Both the position numbers and the translations under genes were made by a program. From Cryphonectria parasitica EP155 (taxonomy: Eukaryota; Ascomycota; Sordariomycetes; Diaporthales; Cryphonectriaceae): a stretch of DNA of 64,000 bases. Within the stretch, counting starts at the first letter, position 1; every line of letters starts with the position of its first letter. Under the pieces are notes generated by a model that saw nothing but the letters and a program-made list of their open reading frames with translations, was not told where the DNA came from and did not search any database. Shown piece after piece: positions 1 through 12,382 of the stretch. The stretch is taken from contig NW_024468913.1 in NCBI RefSeq assembly GCF_011745365.1, positions 1,612,001 to 1,676,000 on the forward strand, written 5' to 3'.

Positions 1-2664
1 GGCTCTGCTGGTGGCCCACTCAGCGATCCGTGCCTCGACTGCACAATGTGAGTATGCGCTTCCCGTATGTTTTGGAAGCGCTGCGGGCGTGGAGTGGGCA
101 GCCTGGCCAGGGACCGCTCCGGGATGGGCGGAGGAGCAGAGTCTCGCATGGTCGTATCATTATTGGAGCTATTATTGGGCCCCGCACCCGTGGCAGCCTC
201 GAGGGAGGCGCGACCTATGGGCCGCTGCTCGCTGCCGCTGGGCATTCGAGCACATCGCGCCGGAAAAGACATGCTCGTGAATCTGCGTGGATAGACGCGT
301 GTGATTAGATTCTGGGAGGTTTACGGAGGGTTGACTGACAGACAAGAGGAGGGTATGAAAACAGGTGAGCAGTCCTGTCGTATTGTACAGAGGCTTGAGG
401 GCGGGAGGAGGGGAAGTGGAGGAAGAAGGAGAACGGAGAAACAGAAGAAGGATGGGGGTGGACGTACCAGCTCAACAATGTTTTTTTTTGGCAATCTCGG
501 TCAGGAAGCTCTGGACAAGCCCAGCTTGTTAGTCAGACTGGGATACTATTGGGCGTTTGGTTGATGGCTGGGAGGGATAGAGGAGAAACGGAGGTGATCA
601 GGAAGAAGGAAGGTTGAGGGACAAGATTAGAGAGTGGAGGGGGGTGGCAAGGTGTGAGCTAGAGATAGGAGCTGGGAGGTGGAAAAGGTGGGACGATCAA
701 GATCAGAGCAGAGGTGAAAAGGCGTCTGCAAGTACCTCACCCATGAGAATCATCAATTACTCTTCTTTGCTTCCAACCATGCCTCCTTCAGAACGTTTGA
801 CAGGGTCGTAGACGTAACTTGTTGGCATGGGTTGGAAGGAGATCCAGGTTCTCACTCACTCGTCGATCACTGTGTATATCCTTGAGAAGTATCAAAAAGG
901 GTCACAATGAGCGAGCGAGACCTCTGCTAGCTAGCGTCAGCAGCTGTATCATTCACATCTAGATCCTTCACGGTGTTTATTAGCAGAATGCAGGTGACCC
1001 CACCAGACATCACCTATGAATCACGCGTCGCTCACCTTGTGAAGCTGTGTACACTAAATAGAGAGTGTAGAGTCAAAGACGAAGAGGAGTAGACTGGAAC
1101 AAATCGCTTACTCTCTGCTGCATCTGTTATCATACTCAGGCTTATATCTGGCCTGTTGTCCTCCTGATGTGACCACCAGTACTTTACCTCAAATGCCAGA
1201 CCATATCACATTGTCAGTGCTTTGATAGCTTGCCTGCTGTAGTATTCTCACTTCATGATCTTGTCTCCCCCTCTTGGACACTCTCCAGCATCCCAATCCA
1301 TTTCACTCTTCATTGGTAGTCGGCTGCAACAACACCTTAGCCTCCTTTCTTTTGCTCAAATGCCCACTGCTGCCACTAGATAGTAACGAGATGATCCCTT
1401 TCTGCTGTCTGACCAGAGCATGAATTCACCTCTTGCTATATGTGGTGTTTTGAAAACGCACAGCTGACCCAGTCTAACAATCTCACAGACTATATCTTCC
1501 TTAAGCGTTCCCCCTCATTGCTTGCAGCAAAGAGCAAAGCCTAGCCGCACTTGTGGCAAGCTTTCCAAGAGACAACACGCATGCACCAGTGGATGGACAA
1601 GCTAGATCCTCACCGTCTAGCTATCATTGAGCTGAAACAATAACCTCCAGAGTGAAAATCCTTTCCCAGTAGTGTCCCTATTGGAAGCTGCTCACGTGTC
1701 CCGTGCACTTGAGCGTGAGATGTTCAGGTTCTGGAGACCAACATTGACACTCATCTGCAAGGGAGCAATATATCCTCGGGCTTGAGCACAAACAAGAAAC
1801 ATAGAAATGAAATAGGGACATGAAGTCATATCTGATGAGGCTGTCTTGGTGCTTGGATCTGCCCTCAACTCCGGAACTCCAGGAATATTACCTTGTAACT
1901 GAAAGTCAAGCTTGAATGGAGAGTACAGCCCTCCTCTCAGACTTTCTAGACCTGAGAGCAGCAGACAGACAGGTCCAAAAGTCTGATAGGGACTACATCA
2001 ATCATGCCTCCATCTGAGATGCATATTGGTGCTCAAGACTCACTTGGGTGTTCCGTAGCGATCAGTTTGGTGTATTTGACATGGGGATTAACACATGCAT
2101 GAGATGAAGTCAAGTAGCGCGTGGTCCTGAAGGGAAGAAAGGTGGTTGTCTTATTGAGTCTAGTACACCCCTCCTCGCTCTTTCATTTGCTGATTACTTA
2201 GATAAGGTCCCCTACTCCTGCACGCGCGAAGCCCATCCACTAGACGGCGGGGGATTCGGCGCTGCGGATCCGCTAGGTTAGCTGGCTAGGTAGCAACGTT
2301 AGTGAGAAATGTGCCTCGACAATCCTGGCCCCAGTTGCTAGGTACCTTAAGAATCACGACCACCTTCTTTTCCACCTGCAACCAATGATAAACGACAAGT
2401 CAAACTTGACTTATTGCTTATATTTCTCGATGGAGTTCGATATTCTCTCGTCCACACGAGCATCATTAGGATTATCCTCAGATTTGACAGTTCGTATCAT
2501 CTCCTGACCGGACAGCTTCTGGTTTGTTTTTGGTCGGGTGCTTCGTATATGCTCTTCGGAATCGGTGGATTTTCACAGGGCGCGGACCGACAAAGACTGG
2601 ATGCTGGCCTGGAAGAAGGTTGCCAAGGAACCCAATAGAGACAGCTTCACCAAGTCCCCTCGAG
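1..2664. other. Intergenic or unassigned left end
   Basis: I see no convincing gene here. The open frames are short (under about 95 codons), overlap one another on one strand and match no family I recognise. Base composition is ordinary for the window. The last few hundred bases should hold the promoter of the F-box gene. An exon of a gene lying mostly outside the window cannot be excluded at the extreme left. Confidence 0.5.
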
Positions 2665-4726
2665 ATGCAGCCTTCAGACCAGGAGCAGGAGGAAGCCAAG
2701 CCCAGAGGGATCCTGGGGCTTCCTCCCGAGATGCTGCTCCAGATTCTCTCATGTTAGTAGTTGCTCCATCTGCTCTGCGGTGGAGCGAGGTTCAGGCTGA
2801 CCCGCTCGCACCCTCCTTTAACAGTTCTCGAGCCGTCCGAGACTACGAATCTGCAGTTGGCATGCAAGAAACTCCTGAGCATCTGCAGAGATAATACTTT
2901 CTGGCGGTCCATATGCTTCGAGGAGTCCACCTTCCTCCAGAACCTCCGGCGACGCCAGCAGCTCCTTGGCCACGAGAGCAGCTTCGAAGTCATAAACAAC
3001 ACAGCTGCCGGGAGCACTGTGTCCCATGCTCACAACCTGACTAACCTGAGGATCAAAGAGCGGAAACGGATTTTGGCAAACTGGGATCCTTCGTATGAAG
3101 GTGAAAATGTCAACTGGTACGATGAGTACATCCAGAGGAACGCCCCCGTGGCTGTCAACTGGCTGCAGCAGCCCTTGTTGAGAGATGGTACCCAGAGTAC
3201 CTACATCGAGGCGCGAGGCCTGGCACTGTATCGACCCGACAACCCCGACCAAGAACCTCATGGGCTAGAGACCATTCTCGCGGTGGCACCTCTGGACGAT
3301 GGTTCCGTCTGCCTCTGGGATGTGACAGGAGCCAAAGGAAGGAAAGGGGCCTTAGTTGCAAGGAGCCGGCCCGGGATCCTCCACATCGATGCAAGTTCAG
3401 GCGACGACAGCATTACTCGATCCAAAAGAATAGATTCTGGCGTAACCGAGTGTGTCAGTGTAGACAGCAAACTGCACCTTGCCTTCTTTGCTGTTCAGAG
3501 CCGTCAGTCTCTTCTCCCCCCAAACTTTCCTCATCTCAGAACTGCGTTTCGGACCCTCGGAAAACTTGTTCGCAACTGACTCTTAAGCAGATCTGATCGA
3601 GGTAGACCTGCAGAGGCTCGCAGTTGTGGGGTGTGAGTCGTTTCCTTGGTCGATCACAGCCCTTTCTGCAACGGATCCTTGGGCCCCGCTCACTGTCGGT
3701 ACCAATGCGGGCATACACCTTCACGACTTCAGATCAAGACCTGCATCTTGGCGAGATGGCGTGGAGAGGCTTGATGGCTCGAGCGGCTTCGGTGCAAAGG
3801 AGCTCTACGAAAAAGGCCTGAAGGCGTTGTTCGATGACACACCCCTGCCGCCGTACGCCCCTTTGGCGCACCCAGCACCCTTGAGCATCCTTCACATGAG
3901 GCGTCCAGGTACGGCCATTGATATGGCGGATGAGATCTTCGTCGCAGGGCGGTTTCCTAGTATTTTGCTCTACGACAGGCGGATGTTCCCTTCGATCAAG
4001 GGTAGCATACACTCTGGGGCGCGGCTGTGCAGCCTGAGCTCGATAGCTGGTCCTTTCTCGACCCTGGACAGTGAGCTTCGTCGCGAAGGGCAGCTCTCGC
4101 TCGAGCAGCTTGAGATGTCCAAGAGGACGCCCTCTGGCGGGAGGACGCTGCTGGCATTTGGCGAGTACAAGACGAAAGGGTCCTTGGAGGTATATGGTCT
4201 GCAGCCCTCGCCGAGCCTGCCAACGTCGCTACAGGGAGGGCTCGCGCATTCTGTCTTCAAGAACCGACAGTCATCGTCCGACTCAAAAATCTTGTCGGGC
4301 ACTACGCAAGGGACGAGGCTAGTATTCTCGGATGGATCGGGGCGGATCAAGTGGTTCGAAAGAGATGGGTTTACCGAAGTCCGACGCGAGCAAGTTGGCC
4401 ACTGCGAGCGTACGCAGGACCCCTCAATCTTTACATCGATGCCCGGATCCGATGACATTGCGAGGAAGCTACTGCCGACACAAGACCAGCCCACTGCAAG
4501 GGTGAACGACAATGACCTGCTCTTCTGGACGGGCGAGAACATAGGACTGGTTTCGTTCACATCCTCGCCCGCCTTTGGCCCTGAGGGTTTACAGGAAGAA
4601 GCCAGGTCGGCCGCAGAGCTAGAAAAGGAGAGCGAGGAAAGGATTCACGGCGAGAATATGAGGCGAGCACTAGAGAGGCAGGCTGACGACGTCCGGTTCG
4701 TCCGGAATCTCGGCCTGGGGGTCTAG
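2665..4726 (+). CDS. F-box protein with WD-repeat-like C-terminal region
   Basis: Probable substrate-recognition subunit of an SCF ubiquitin ligase, inferred from the F-box. I read three exons: 2665-2752, 2825-3502 and 3591-4726, giving 633 residues. Intron 1 starts GTTAGT and ends AACAG; intron 2 starts GTCAGT, has a branch-like CTGAC and ends AGCAG. Splicing joins LPPEMLLQILS to FLEPSETTNLQLACK, which makes a canonical F-box at residues 18-60. The rest has scattered WD-like strands, for example DDGSVCLWDV near residue 185 and GTNAGIHLHDFRSRP near residue 282, but no clean array of repeats. The ATG at 2665 was chosen because the F-box follows directly and no other in-frame ATG lies just upstream. 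The C-terminus is charged and helical. The target is unknown. Confidence 0.85.
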
Positions 4727-5273
4727 CGGGACCCATTTCCCATGCCTTGCTTCACATGAGACCCGCGTCAAGGCGCGGCTGAATAAGAGGATCGAGGTAG
4801 TTCGCCGGCATCTATTGTGTTCCAAGGCAACAACAGGCCAAGAACTGACGCCTCGGGAAACACAACAACAGCCTTTGGTTTATTCTTCCTCTAGGAGGTG
4901 GTGCAGATACCAGCGTTGGTTGACCTTGTCTGACAGCGATCCGTAACGAGGCCAAGGATGGCGCTACTGTGGTATAATATATGTTGGTACAGGTATTCCT
5001 TGTGATCGGCTACCGATACGAGTCAGGTCCTCCGTGGGACATACCATCGAGACGAGCAACGCGAAAGGACCGTCCCACGGGTCGCTAGAAAACTCCGGCC
5101 ACAACCGTGAATCGATCAACCCAGCAGGAAATTCAAAACATGTCGAGGCGGAGATCGCCCCTCGAGGCTTACCATCGTGAATCATACGGACATTTCCATG
5201 AAATAATGGGTGTGGACTGACTTGACGACATAAAGTGCTCGGCTGTGGACCCGGTCAAGCCAGTGTAGACGGG

Positions 5274-5322
<49 letters not shown>

Positions 5323-7330
5323 CCACATGATGGTGACAGCGCGCATATGATCGGAAATATATACTATGGGCAATGCAATTTCCCCATTCCGAAGCTCGCC
5401 AGGCCATGCGATAGCACATCGAGAACTTGGCTCCCCACCCCCCCCCCCCCTTCAGCGGCTCTACCGGTTCATACCATAGTACATTAAGTACAGCGGCAAG
5501 GTGCATGTACTGGTGAGCTACCAAAAAAATCGAGTGGGTCACTTGAGGGGCCGCCAGTGGCCGCCCCCCCCTGAAACAACTTGTATGCCGTGCAACCATC
5601 GTTCCCGACTTCATCTCTTGGTCACAGCCTCTGGAGAAACTACTGCAGTATTTTGTGTTTCCCGTTATACTCAGCAGCACTGTGGAATCTGGGACACTTT
5701 AGGGGCCAATGGCCGCGCGCTGCTGCATCGAGCAAGCCCTGTGAATAGGGCATGAACTATTATAGCCACCTCCTTGCTCCGGCACATGCGAGATACGTCG
5801 CAAGAGTGGACGATCAACGCCACCAAACCTGTCCAAAGTAAGGCGAATTCGCCTCAACCAATCACGACCTGATCGCATGGGATGGAATGACCAGAGTGAC
5901 CGTCCCACACGCAGAGATCGTCGCCAATGTTTTCTCTGCCGGACACCTATGCATCTGCCCGCCTCACTTCTCCCTCTCTCTCTCTCTCTCTCTCTGCCTT
6001 TTTCTTTTTTTGGTCGGCACGCCATGCCTTCAGGACCAGGAGCGGACGCCTCTCAACCTGAGGCCAGCACTGCTGACAGGGAGGGAGATTGACACCGCTA
6101 CACAACAAGGCTACCAGGGTCTCCAATTTTCCTTGGGTGGCGTTGTTGGCACGCTCTCTCTATCGTGTTCTTTCTCTTTCCTGGTTCTTCTCGTCCGTTC
6201 TCTGCCGAGCGCCGCCAGCGGGCTGCTGTTACAATGCAGCCGACCAAGAGGCAAAAAAGAACAACAAACTTAGTGTTGCTGCAGCGAATTTCTGACAGCG
6301 GCTGCTGTGCAATGGGCTGCTGATGGGCTGGAACCACCCCCATGCCCAGTTGCCAAAAAGTGTGCAGACGGTACAACACGAAGGGGTGGTTTTTGATGGG
6401 GCCATATCCATTTTTGGTCCAGGCCATTGGGACGCGCAGCCCTTGTGGTGGAGTGCTCACCGCTCTCCCTTTGTGAGAGAGGAGGATCGAAGGGTTGTTC
6501 GGGCCACGCCTGCTCCGGGTTTCCAGTATCAGAAACAAGAGCGAGGAGGAGGGAGTAGGTTCCTCTCTGTGCCAAGTTTCGTGGGGCTTTGGTTGTTATT
6601 TTTTAAATTTTATTCCCAGCTGGCCCTGTCGAGACACAGGCAAACCGGCGAGGATGTTTGGCTCGCAGGGTGTTCCCTTACTCCCGCCCTCTTTCATCTT
6701 ATTGGATTCTCGTTTTCTCCGACAGAAGGGCGCTCTACTCTTTTCTCTCTCGCTCTCGTCATGAGCAGACCTGCAACGTTCATCCTGAGCTTTTTTGTTT
6801 CGTACCTGGAAACACCCTTGTTTTTGACGCGCCAACAAAGAATGAGGCGCAACAACGTCCACTGAGACAAGAGACAGTGGGGTGTGCGTGTGTGTGTGTG
6901 TCCACGGGTGTCACTCTTCTCTCGTTCCTCTCTTGGTTCGGCTGAGAGGAAGAGGGGGCAGGGGAACAGTTGGCACTGGCATGCTGATTTGATCCTGGTT
7001 TTATGCACATCATCTATTGTCGTAGTGTGTGTGCGTGTGTGTCTCTCTCTACTACGTGTGTGCCCTGCGCGTCTGTCCATGTGCGTGTGCGAGTGTGTAT
7101 GTGGACATAGACACGACAGGCCATTCAACTAGGCCCTATACCCTTTCCCACGACGTCTGTCCAGGCTCATATCGTTGCAGTCTGCACTTTTCCTCCCACA
7201 CTCATTCTCACACCCGCGCGGACCGGGTTGTCAGCCCGCACTCTCGATTAGTATTATTATTCTTATTTTGACAGTTTCATTCAAAGAGACTGTCACTTTT
7301 TGTTGCTCCTCCACCCCCCCAGCATGTTCA
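4727..7330. other. Intergenic region with microsatellites
   Basis: No gene recognised. The stretch separates the F-box gene from the SprT-like gene. It holds a CA microsatellite (about 5279-5320), a poly(C) tract (5438-5450), a TC run (about 5971-5995) and GT-rich stretches near 6880-6900 and 7025-7100. The last kilobase is pyrimidine- and GT-rich and is probably promoter and 5' leader of the downstream gene. The longest open frames (up to 180 codons) are low complexity and mutually overlapping. Confidence 0.6.
5279..5320. repeat. CA dinucleotide microsatellite
   Basis: Nearly uninterrupted CA repeat, with one or two CATA interruptions at its edges, in the intergenic region between the F-box gene and the SprT-like gene. 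Confidence 0.95.
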
Positions 7331-9154
7331 ATGGCTCACAGGATTGGCGCAGGGGGCCATTTCCAGTCCATCGATCGCACAGATGAGGATGGGTTCTTGC
7401 TAGCCCGGCCGTCGGGCACAAGCACCACCGCGACGGGCAAGCAGCCCCTGGTATACCTCAGCGACAGCTTTTTTGAGTCCGACTCGGACGAGACGGCGCC
7501 ACCCTCCTACTGCTTGCCACGACAGCGATTACAACATTGGGGTCTGGGCCAACGACATGACAGAGTAGCAAGAGGCGGCGGCACGCCACTGGAGCGGGAC
7601 TGCTGGTCGTCCTCGCCCTCGCCCTCACCGGAACCACAATTCTTCATCATCCGGGAAAGCACACCGGCGACGGCATTCGGCCCGCCACCACCACCACCAC
7701 CACCACCACCACCCACGAAAGGAGGAGGAGGACGAGGAGGGGAAGAAGAAGATGAAGAAGAATTACAGCACATTCAGCTCTGCCACCAACGTCAACAACA
7801 AGAACAAGAACAGCAACAACAGCGTCGCCACCAACAACACCACCATCACCACCACGAGTTCCAGCACAACAACAATAAAAACAACAACAGCAACAGCAGC
7901 AGCAGCCAGCAGCCACCACGCGAAAATGCAAGATCACCCGTACCTATCGCCTGCTTCATGCAGCGTACCGACTCCGGCCGTGGCATCCTCACCGCCGCAG
8001 ATGGGCAGCTACCGTCATCGTCGTTGCCGTCGTCCTGCTGTGAGTTCTCACCCGAGGACGACTTGAACGCGGCGAGCCGGGTCGCACAGCACATGAAGTG
8101 GGCCAAGGGCAAGGTCAAGCGGCACGAGCGCATCCTGCGCGCCCTGATTCACCCCAAGGCGCACGCGGACAAGCGCACCGATTTTGAGCTGGACAATGCC
8201 GCCCTCGAGTCCATCTTCAGCGCCGCCGACGAGATCTTCTTTTACGGCAGGCTGTCGCACCGAGTCCACTGGGAGTGGTCCTCGGGCTGTGTGGATGCCC
8301 CGCAGGGAGGAGGAGGAGGAGGAGGAGGAGGAGGAGGTGCTCAAGGTGGCGACAGCAGCAAGATCATCGGCACCACGGCGCTGCGAAAGGCTAGCCCGCC
8401 GCACAGGGACGGCTATGAGACGCTCATTGTGCTGAGCAGCCCGATCCTGAGGAACACGTCGTACAACCGCCGGCTGCTCATCTCGACCTTTCTGCACGAG
8501 CTGATCCACTCGTACCTGTTCATCTGCTGTGGCTTCAAGGCCAGGCACTGCGGCGGCCACACGCCGGGCTTCGGACGGATCGCCGCCCTGATTGACCAGT
8601 GGGAGGGCCACGGCACGTTGCGGCTGTGCGACATCGAGGCCGACCTCGAGTGGTTTCGTGAGGAGCACGCCAGAGGCCCGGCTGTGCACGCCTACCAGCC
8701 AAATCATCCTTCTCATCCTTACCAGCATCACCAGCATCCTCCTCCTCCTCCTCCTCATCATCATGACCGTCCTCGTCCTCATAACAATAACAACAACAAC
8801 AATAACAATCATCAACATCACCATCACCATCATCACGGTGGTGTCGACTTTCACGATTTCAACGCCACGCCATGGAGTGCAGGCCCCAAGATGGTCTTTA
8901 GTGCCCACCATCACCAACATCAACTCCACCACCAAGCGACCGAAGCACATAGCTGGGCCAAGAGCAGCAGCGCGACCCAGATGACAGGCGTGCCCTATGA
9001 ACTATCGCCGATCATCTCCTCACCGCTGTCGTCGACTACTACGTTGGTTGACTACGATGTGTGCCCGGAAGCCGTGGTGCCACAGCCGTTGGACATGCAG
9101 AGTCCGATGACTGCTTTTTATGGCAAGGGCATGAATACGTTCTTCTCTCCTTGA
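7331..9154 (+). CDS. SprT-like zinc metallopeptidase domain protein with His/Asn/Pro-rich tracts
   Basis: Single exon, 607 residues. The SprT-like domain covers about residues 235-450 and contains the zinc signature HELIH at 389-393, followed by CGGHTPGFGRIAALID, the usual third-ligand region. The SprT/Spartan/Wss1 families include proteases that act on DNA-protein crosslinks; that role here is inference from the fold only. The domain is embedded in unusual low-complexity sequence: a Pro run near residue 120, Glu and Gln/His/Asn runs at about 135-195, a Gly run inside the domain near residue 325, and His/Pro/Asn-rich sequence after residue 455. The ATG at 7331 was chosen because the in-frame sequence upstream has no other ATG close by and reads like leader sequence. 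There is no obvious C-terminal zinc ribbon. Nuclear location is likely but not shown. Confidence 0.85.
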   Translation: MAHRIGAGGHFQSIDRTDEDGFLLARPSGTSTTATGKQPLVYLSDSFFESDSDETAPPSYCLPRQRLQHWGLGQRHDRVARGGGTPLERDCWSSSPSPSPEPQFFIIRESTPATAFGPPPPPPPPPPPTKGGGGRGGEEEDEEELQHIQLCHQRQQQEQEQQQQRRHQQHHHHHHEFQHNNNKNNNSNSSSSQQPPRENARSPVPIACFMQRTDSGRGILTAADGQLPSSSLPSSCCEFSPEDDLNAASRVAQHMKWAKGKVKRHERILRALIHPKAHADKRTDFELDNAALESIFSAADEIFFYGRLSHRVHWEWSSGCVDAPQGGGGGGGGGGGAQGGDSSKIIGTTALRKASPPHRDGYETLIVLSSPILRNTSYNRRLLISTFLHELIHSYLFICCGFKARHCGGHTPGFGRIAALIDQWEGHGTLRLCDIEADLEWFREEHARGPAVHAYQPNHPSHPYQHHQHPPPPPPHHHDRPRPHNNNNNNNNNHQHHHHHHHGGVDFHDFNATPWSAGPKMVFSAHHHQHQLHHQATEAHSWAKSSSATQMTGVPYELSPIISSPLSSTTTLVDYDVCPEAVVPQPLDMQSPMTAFYGKGMNTFFSP

Positions 9155-10845
9155 TAGTGGGAGAGGAGAGATTTGTTGTCTTTTATGCATGTGCCGTTCT
9201 TGAAATATGAAAAAGAGGAAGAAGAAAGAGTGGCGCCTCGGTCAACGCCATCGGATCGACAAGAGAGAGGGGTTTGGGAGAGGACAATTGTGCAACAGGA
9301 TTTCAAATCATCCTCCTTTTTTCCCCCCCTTTTATTGTTAAGAATCCCACTCCAATCTGAGGTGTATGCACAAATACATCCACACACCTTGTTCTCACAA
9401 CCTAATCACCCTCGTTTCTTCCTCTCTCTCTCTCTCTCTCTCTCTTCTCTTTTATATGTATTTTATATTTACATTGCCTCTTTCAGATTGTACTCCGCAT
9501 TTTTATGAATGTTGGTCACTTCACAGGTCGGGGTCTTTCGTTCAGGGAAGGGAACCTTCGGGTATTTCTCAAGCAGTCTTTTCTTGTTTCTTCCTTCTTT
9601 TCATCTTGTTTTCCCCCCCTTCTCTGTCAATCTTGTCTCAACTGGGTTTCATGTTTTTTTTATATCTTCTTCTCTATGTCTTGTGTGTTATCTGATTATG
9701 TCATGAAAAGGGGCATGGCGATGGCGCTTCTGGGATGAAAAAGATTTCATGTGCAAGCATGGGCATCGGTGTCTGTCGTTTTCGGAAATCATCCTGTCTG
9801 GGAATCTCGTTGGCATAGCTTTCCTTTCTCTTTTTGGGTTTGGGTATTTCATAAAGAAAAGAACTCATAAAAAATTGATACATTGGGTGAAAGAGTACTT
9901 GAATAACTTTCTGGGGTCCTTGAACCGTCCCCCGTTTGAATTACTTATTCATCTTTGCTTGAATACTGCATGTGTGATCATCTTGCTCCCAGCTTTGAGT
10001 GATTTCCACATAACACTGCCAATGAAGTTTGGGGCAGTGACACATGGCCCTCAGCTTCATCTTCTCAAGACGTTCTCTATACACTACTTCTCTACTAGTT
10101 CTTCATGCTTATCGGCTGTACCACATACTGGTGGCAGTATGGATGAGCACGACATCCAATATGGTTCGACATTGCCTGTCTCACCTCACCCGCCTGTTAC
10201 CACAATGATCTCAACCTGACAGCCACTGCTCTACAGAAGAATATATGCAGTTGAACATCAACATTTTTCTCTTTTCCGTACAAAGTCGGTGGGTGACAAT
10301 TTTGAAGTAGAATAGGGAATCAGGACTTGGCTAGGACGTACATGTGATAAGAAATATGGACTACAATCAAGATTTGCCAACAATTTGCATTAATTATCTT
10401 GGTCGGCTGAGCTTGATGCCCCTCCCCCCACAAGTCGGCCTTAAAACCCAGGGTATCATCCCTCTTCTCCCGAGACGCTTCGAATTTGCACCTTCGAGAC
10501 AAAGAGCTTCTTAGATACAAGACAAATATTATAGCAAGAAAGAAAAGAAAAAAGGATAGGAGGCATCCACCTCTCCTGCTCCAAGCCCGTCCCCCATTCC
10601 ATCTGAACACCATGTCTCCTCCTCCTCAAAGCAGTTGAGCCCAACCTAGGCATCATCAAGTCATATATGTTCTGATCAATCATAAACAGCACAGAAAAGA
10701 AGGGGACTAGACACCCCTCTTACCCTGCTGTTTGTTTGCCACCGCCCATCACCACCATGTATTTCAGATACCATGGCATCCTTAGTTGTCCTCCTCCCCG
10801 CTCCGGAATCCCTTTCCCCCCCCCCCCCCCCCAACTTTTTTTCAC
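9155..10845. other. Intergenic region between convergent genes
   Basis: AT- and T-rich 3' flanks of the SprT-like gene (+) and the membrane-protein gene (-). It contains a TC repeat (about 9422-9442) and a 17-nt poly(C) tract (10816-10832) close to the stop codon of the minus-strand gene. A 156-codon plus-strand frame (9749-10219) is present but has no recognisable domain and was not called. Confidence 0.6.
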
Positions 10846-11078
10846 TCAAGGTACATTCTCGGTGTTGCTGCTCCTGTTGTCCCGGAGAAAGCCAGTCGCC
10901 TCCCCATCCAGCTCAATAGGCGATCGTTGTTGCCTCCACGCCTCGCTGTCATCAACCCTAGGCGTAGATATCTGTGTGCTATCGAGCTCATGCACGACGG
11001 CGCCGTCCGGAGCCTCGTAGATGGCAGCGGGGTCGGCGGGCAGCTCAGGTTTGTCTGGTTTCGATGCTGCTTCTTCCC

Positions 11079-11110
<32 letters not shown>

Positions 11111-12382
11111 CTTTTCCGGCGGCGGCAGAACAGAAGCATGCCGAGCATGATCAGGGTGATGCCTGCGACGCAGCCGATGACAGGCCCTGCTACCCACGCT
11201 TTGCTGCCTGAGAGAGAGAGAGGGGGGGGGGGGAGGGATACTTAGCACATGCGGTGGTCCTCTTGCGCCAGAAAGAAAGAAAGAAAGCAAAGGAAAGGAA
11301 AGGGGGGCTTGGTATGCACCCTGGGAGACTCACTGGCCGACTTCTTCGCTGCTGCTGCGGCAGTCGTAGGCGCAGCCACAGCACTGGCACTCAACGTCTC
11401 ACTAACCCAGGACGTTGACCAAGACGTTGCAGACGTTGTTATGGTGACTGCCATGGCCGTCTTCCAGACCGACTCAATTTGCTGCTCGAGCGTGGCGATC
11501 TGCTTCGTGTACGAGGCCGGGATGGCGCTCGTGAACCACGCCGGCTTCGACGCCGCCTCCAGTGCCGAGTACAGCAGCTCGGTGGGATTCCCCGTGACCT
11601 TGGCGGCGCTCGCCGCCGATGATACAGACTTGATGAGCTGCGCCATGACGCTGGTGGGGAGGTACGACTCGATCAGGCCGTTGGCGGAAACCTCGTAGAG
11701 GACAGAGTTCTGGGCAAGTCCGTATGTCAGCTCTCCCCAATCATCATCACCACCACCACCATCACCATCATCATCATCATCATCATCATCATCACCACCA
11801 CCATCCTCGTTTCAAATGGGAACAGATGGACAATGAGTTCTTTTCCCCACCAGCACAACATACCCATGCGACCGTCCCAACCGTCGAGGTGCTATAAACC
11901 ACATATTCCGAAGTGATGCCCTCGCCCTCGATGTAGAAGGTCTCGATGGCGTAGAGATCGAGATCGATATACGACGTCACGGACGCTGGGATGGGGCTCG
12001 ACGCGCTCGAGCAAGACGATATAAACGGTGAAAAGTACGCGGCGTAATCTTCCGCGTTGTCGCTATCGCACTGCACGCATGCCATGTAGTGGGCCACGAA
12101 GGGACCTTCGGGACTGCAAAGGTTGGCGAGGTCACCTTCCTGGTCTTGCGCTTGTGCTGATGTGTAGGCTACGTCTGTGAAGGAGTGGGTGGAGGTATTC
12201 GCCTCTTGGTCAGTCGAATCCTTGTGCCTGCAGTCTGATGAGGAGGAGGCGGTGGCAGCGACGGCGACGATGATGATGGCCTTTCAGTTGAAAGGGGGGG
12301 GGGGGAGGGGTTTCTTGTTGCACCTACCACACATACTATAGCAGTCTTCCGGTATGTAGACATCGGAATCGCTAGACGACAT
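10846..12382 (-). CDS. Fungal single-pass membrane protein (LPXTG-like/WSC-like type)
   Basis: Four exons on the minus strand: 12382-12328, 12174-11864, 11709-11334 and 11207-10846, giving 367 residues. Introns begin GTAGGT, GTATGT and GTGAGT and end in CAG; all phases agree. The N-terminal part is Ser/Thr-rich with paired cysteines (CYSMC near residue 14, MACVQC near residue 45). A long Ser/Thr/Ala-rich helical stretch follows. One membrane segment, starting AWVAGPVIGCVAG, lies at about residues 252-275, then an RRRKRR stop-transfer and a nine-alanine run. The cytoplasmic tail has a PELPADPAAIYEAPDG-type sequence. This layout is common in Pezizomycotina proteins annotated as transmembrane or LPXTG-like; their function is unknown, and a surface-sensor role is only a guess. 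There is no classical signal peptide. The second intron carries a long CAT/CAC trinucleotide repeat. Confidence 0.75.
11748..11805. repeat. CAT/CAC trinucleotide repeat inside an intron
   Basis: An array of CAT and CAC units fills much of intron 2 of the minus-strand membrane-protein gene. On the transcribed strand it reads GTG/ATG. It ends before the branch and acceptor region. Confidence 0.85.

Noticed and set aside
8048..8950. 300-codon minus-strand frame opposite the SprT-like gene
   Set aside because: Antisense of trinucleotide repeats; low complexity only.
9749..10219. 156-codon plus-strand frame with a hydrophobic stretch
   Set aside because: Lies in the AT-rich 3' flank between convergent genes, with no domain or splice partner.
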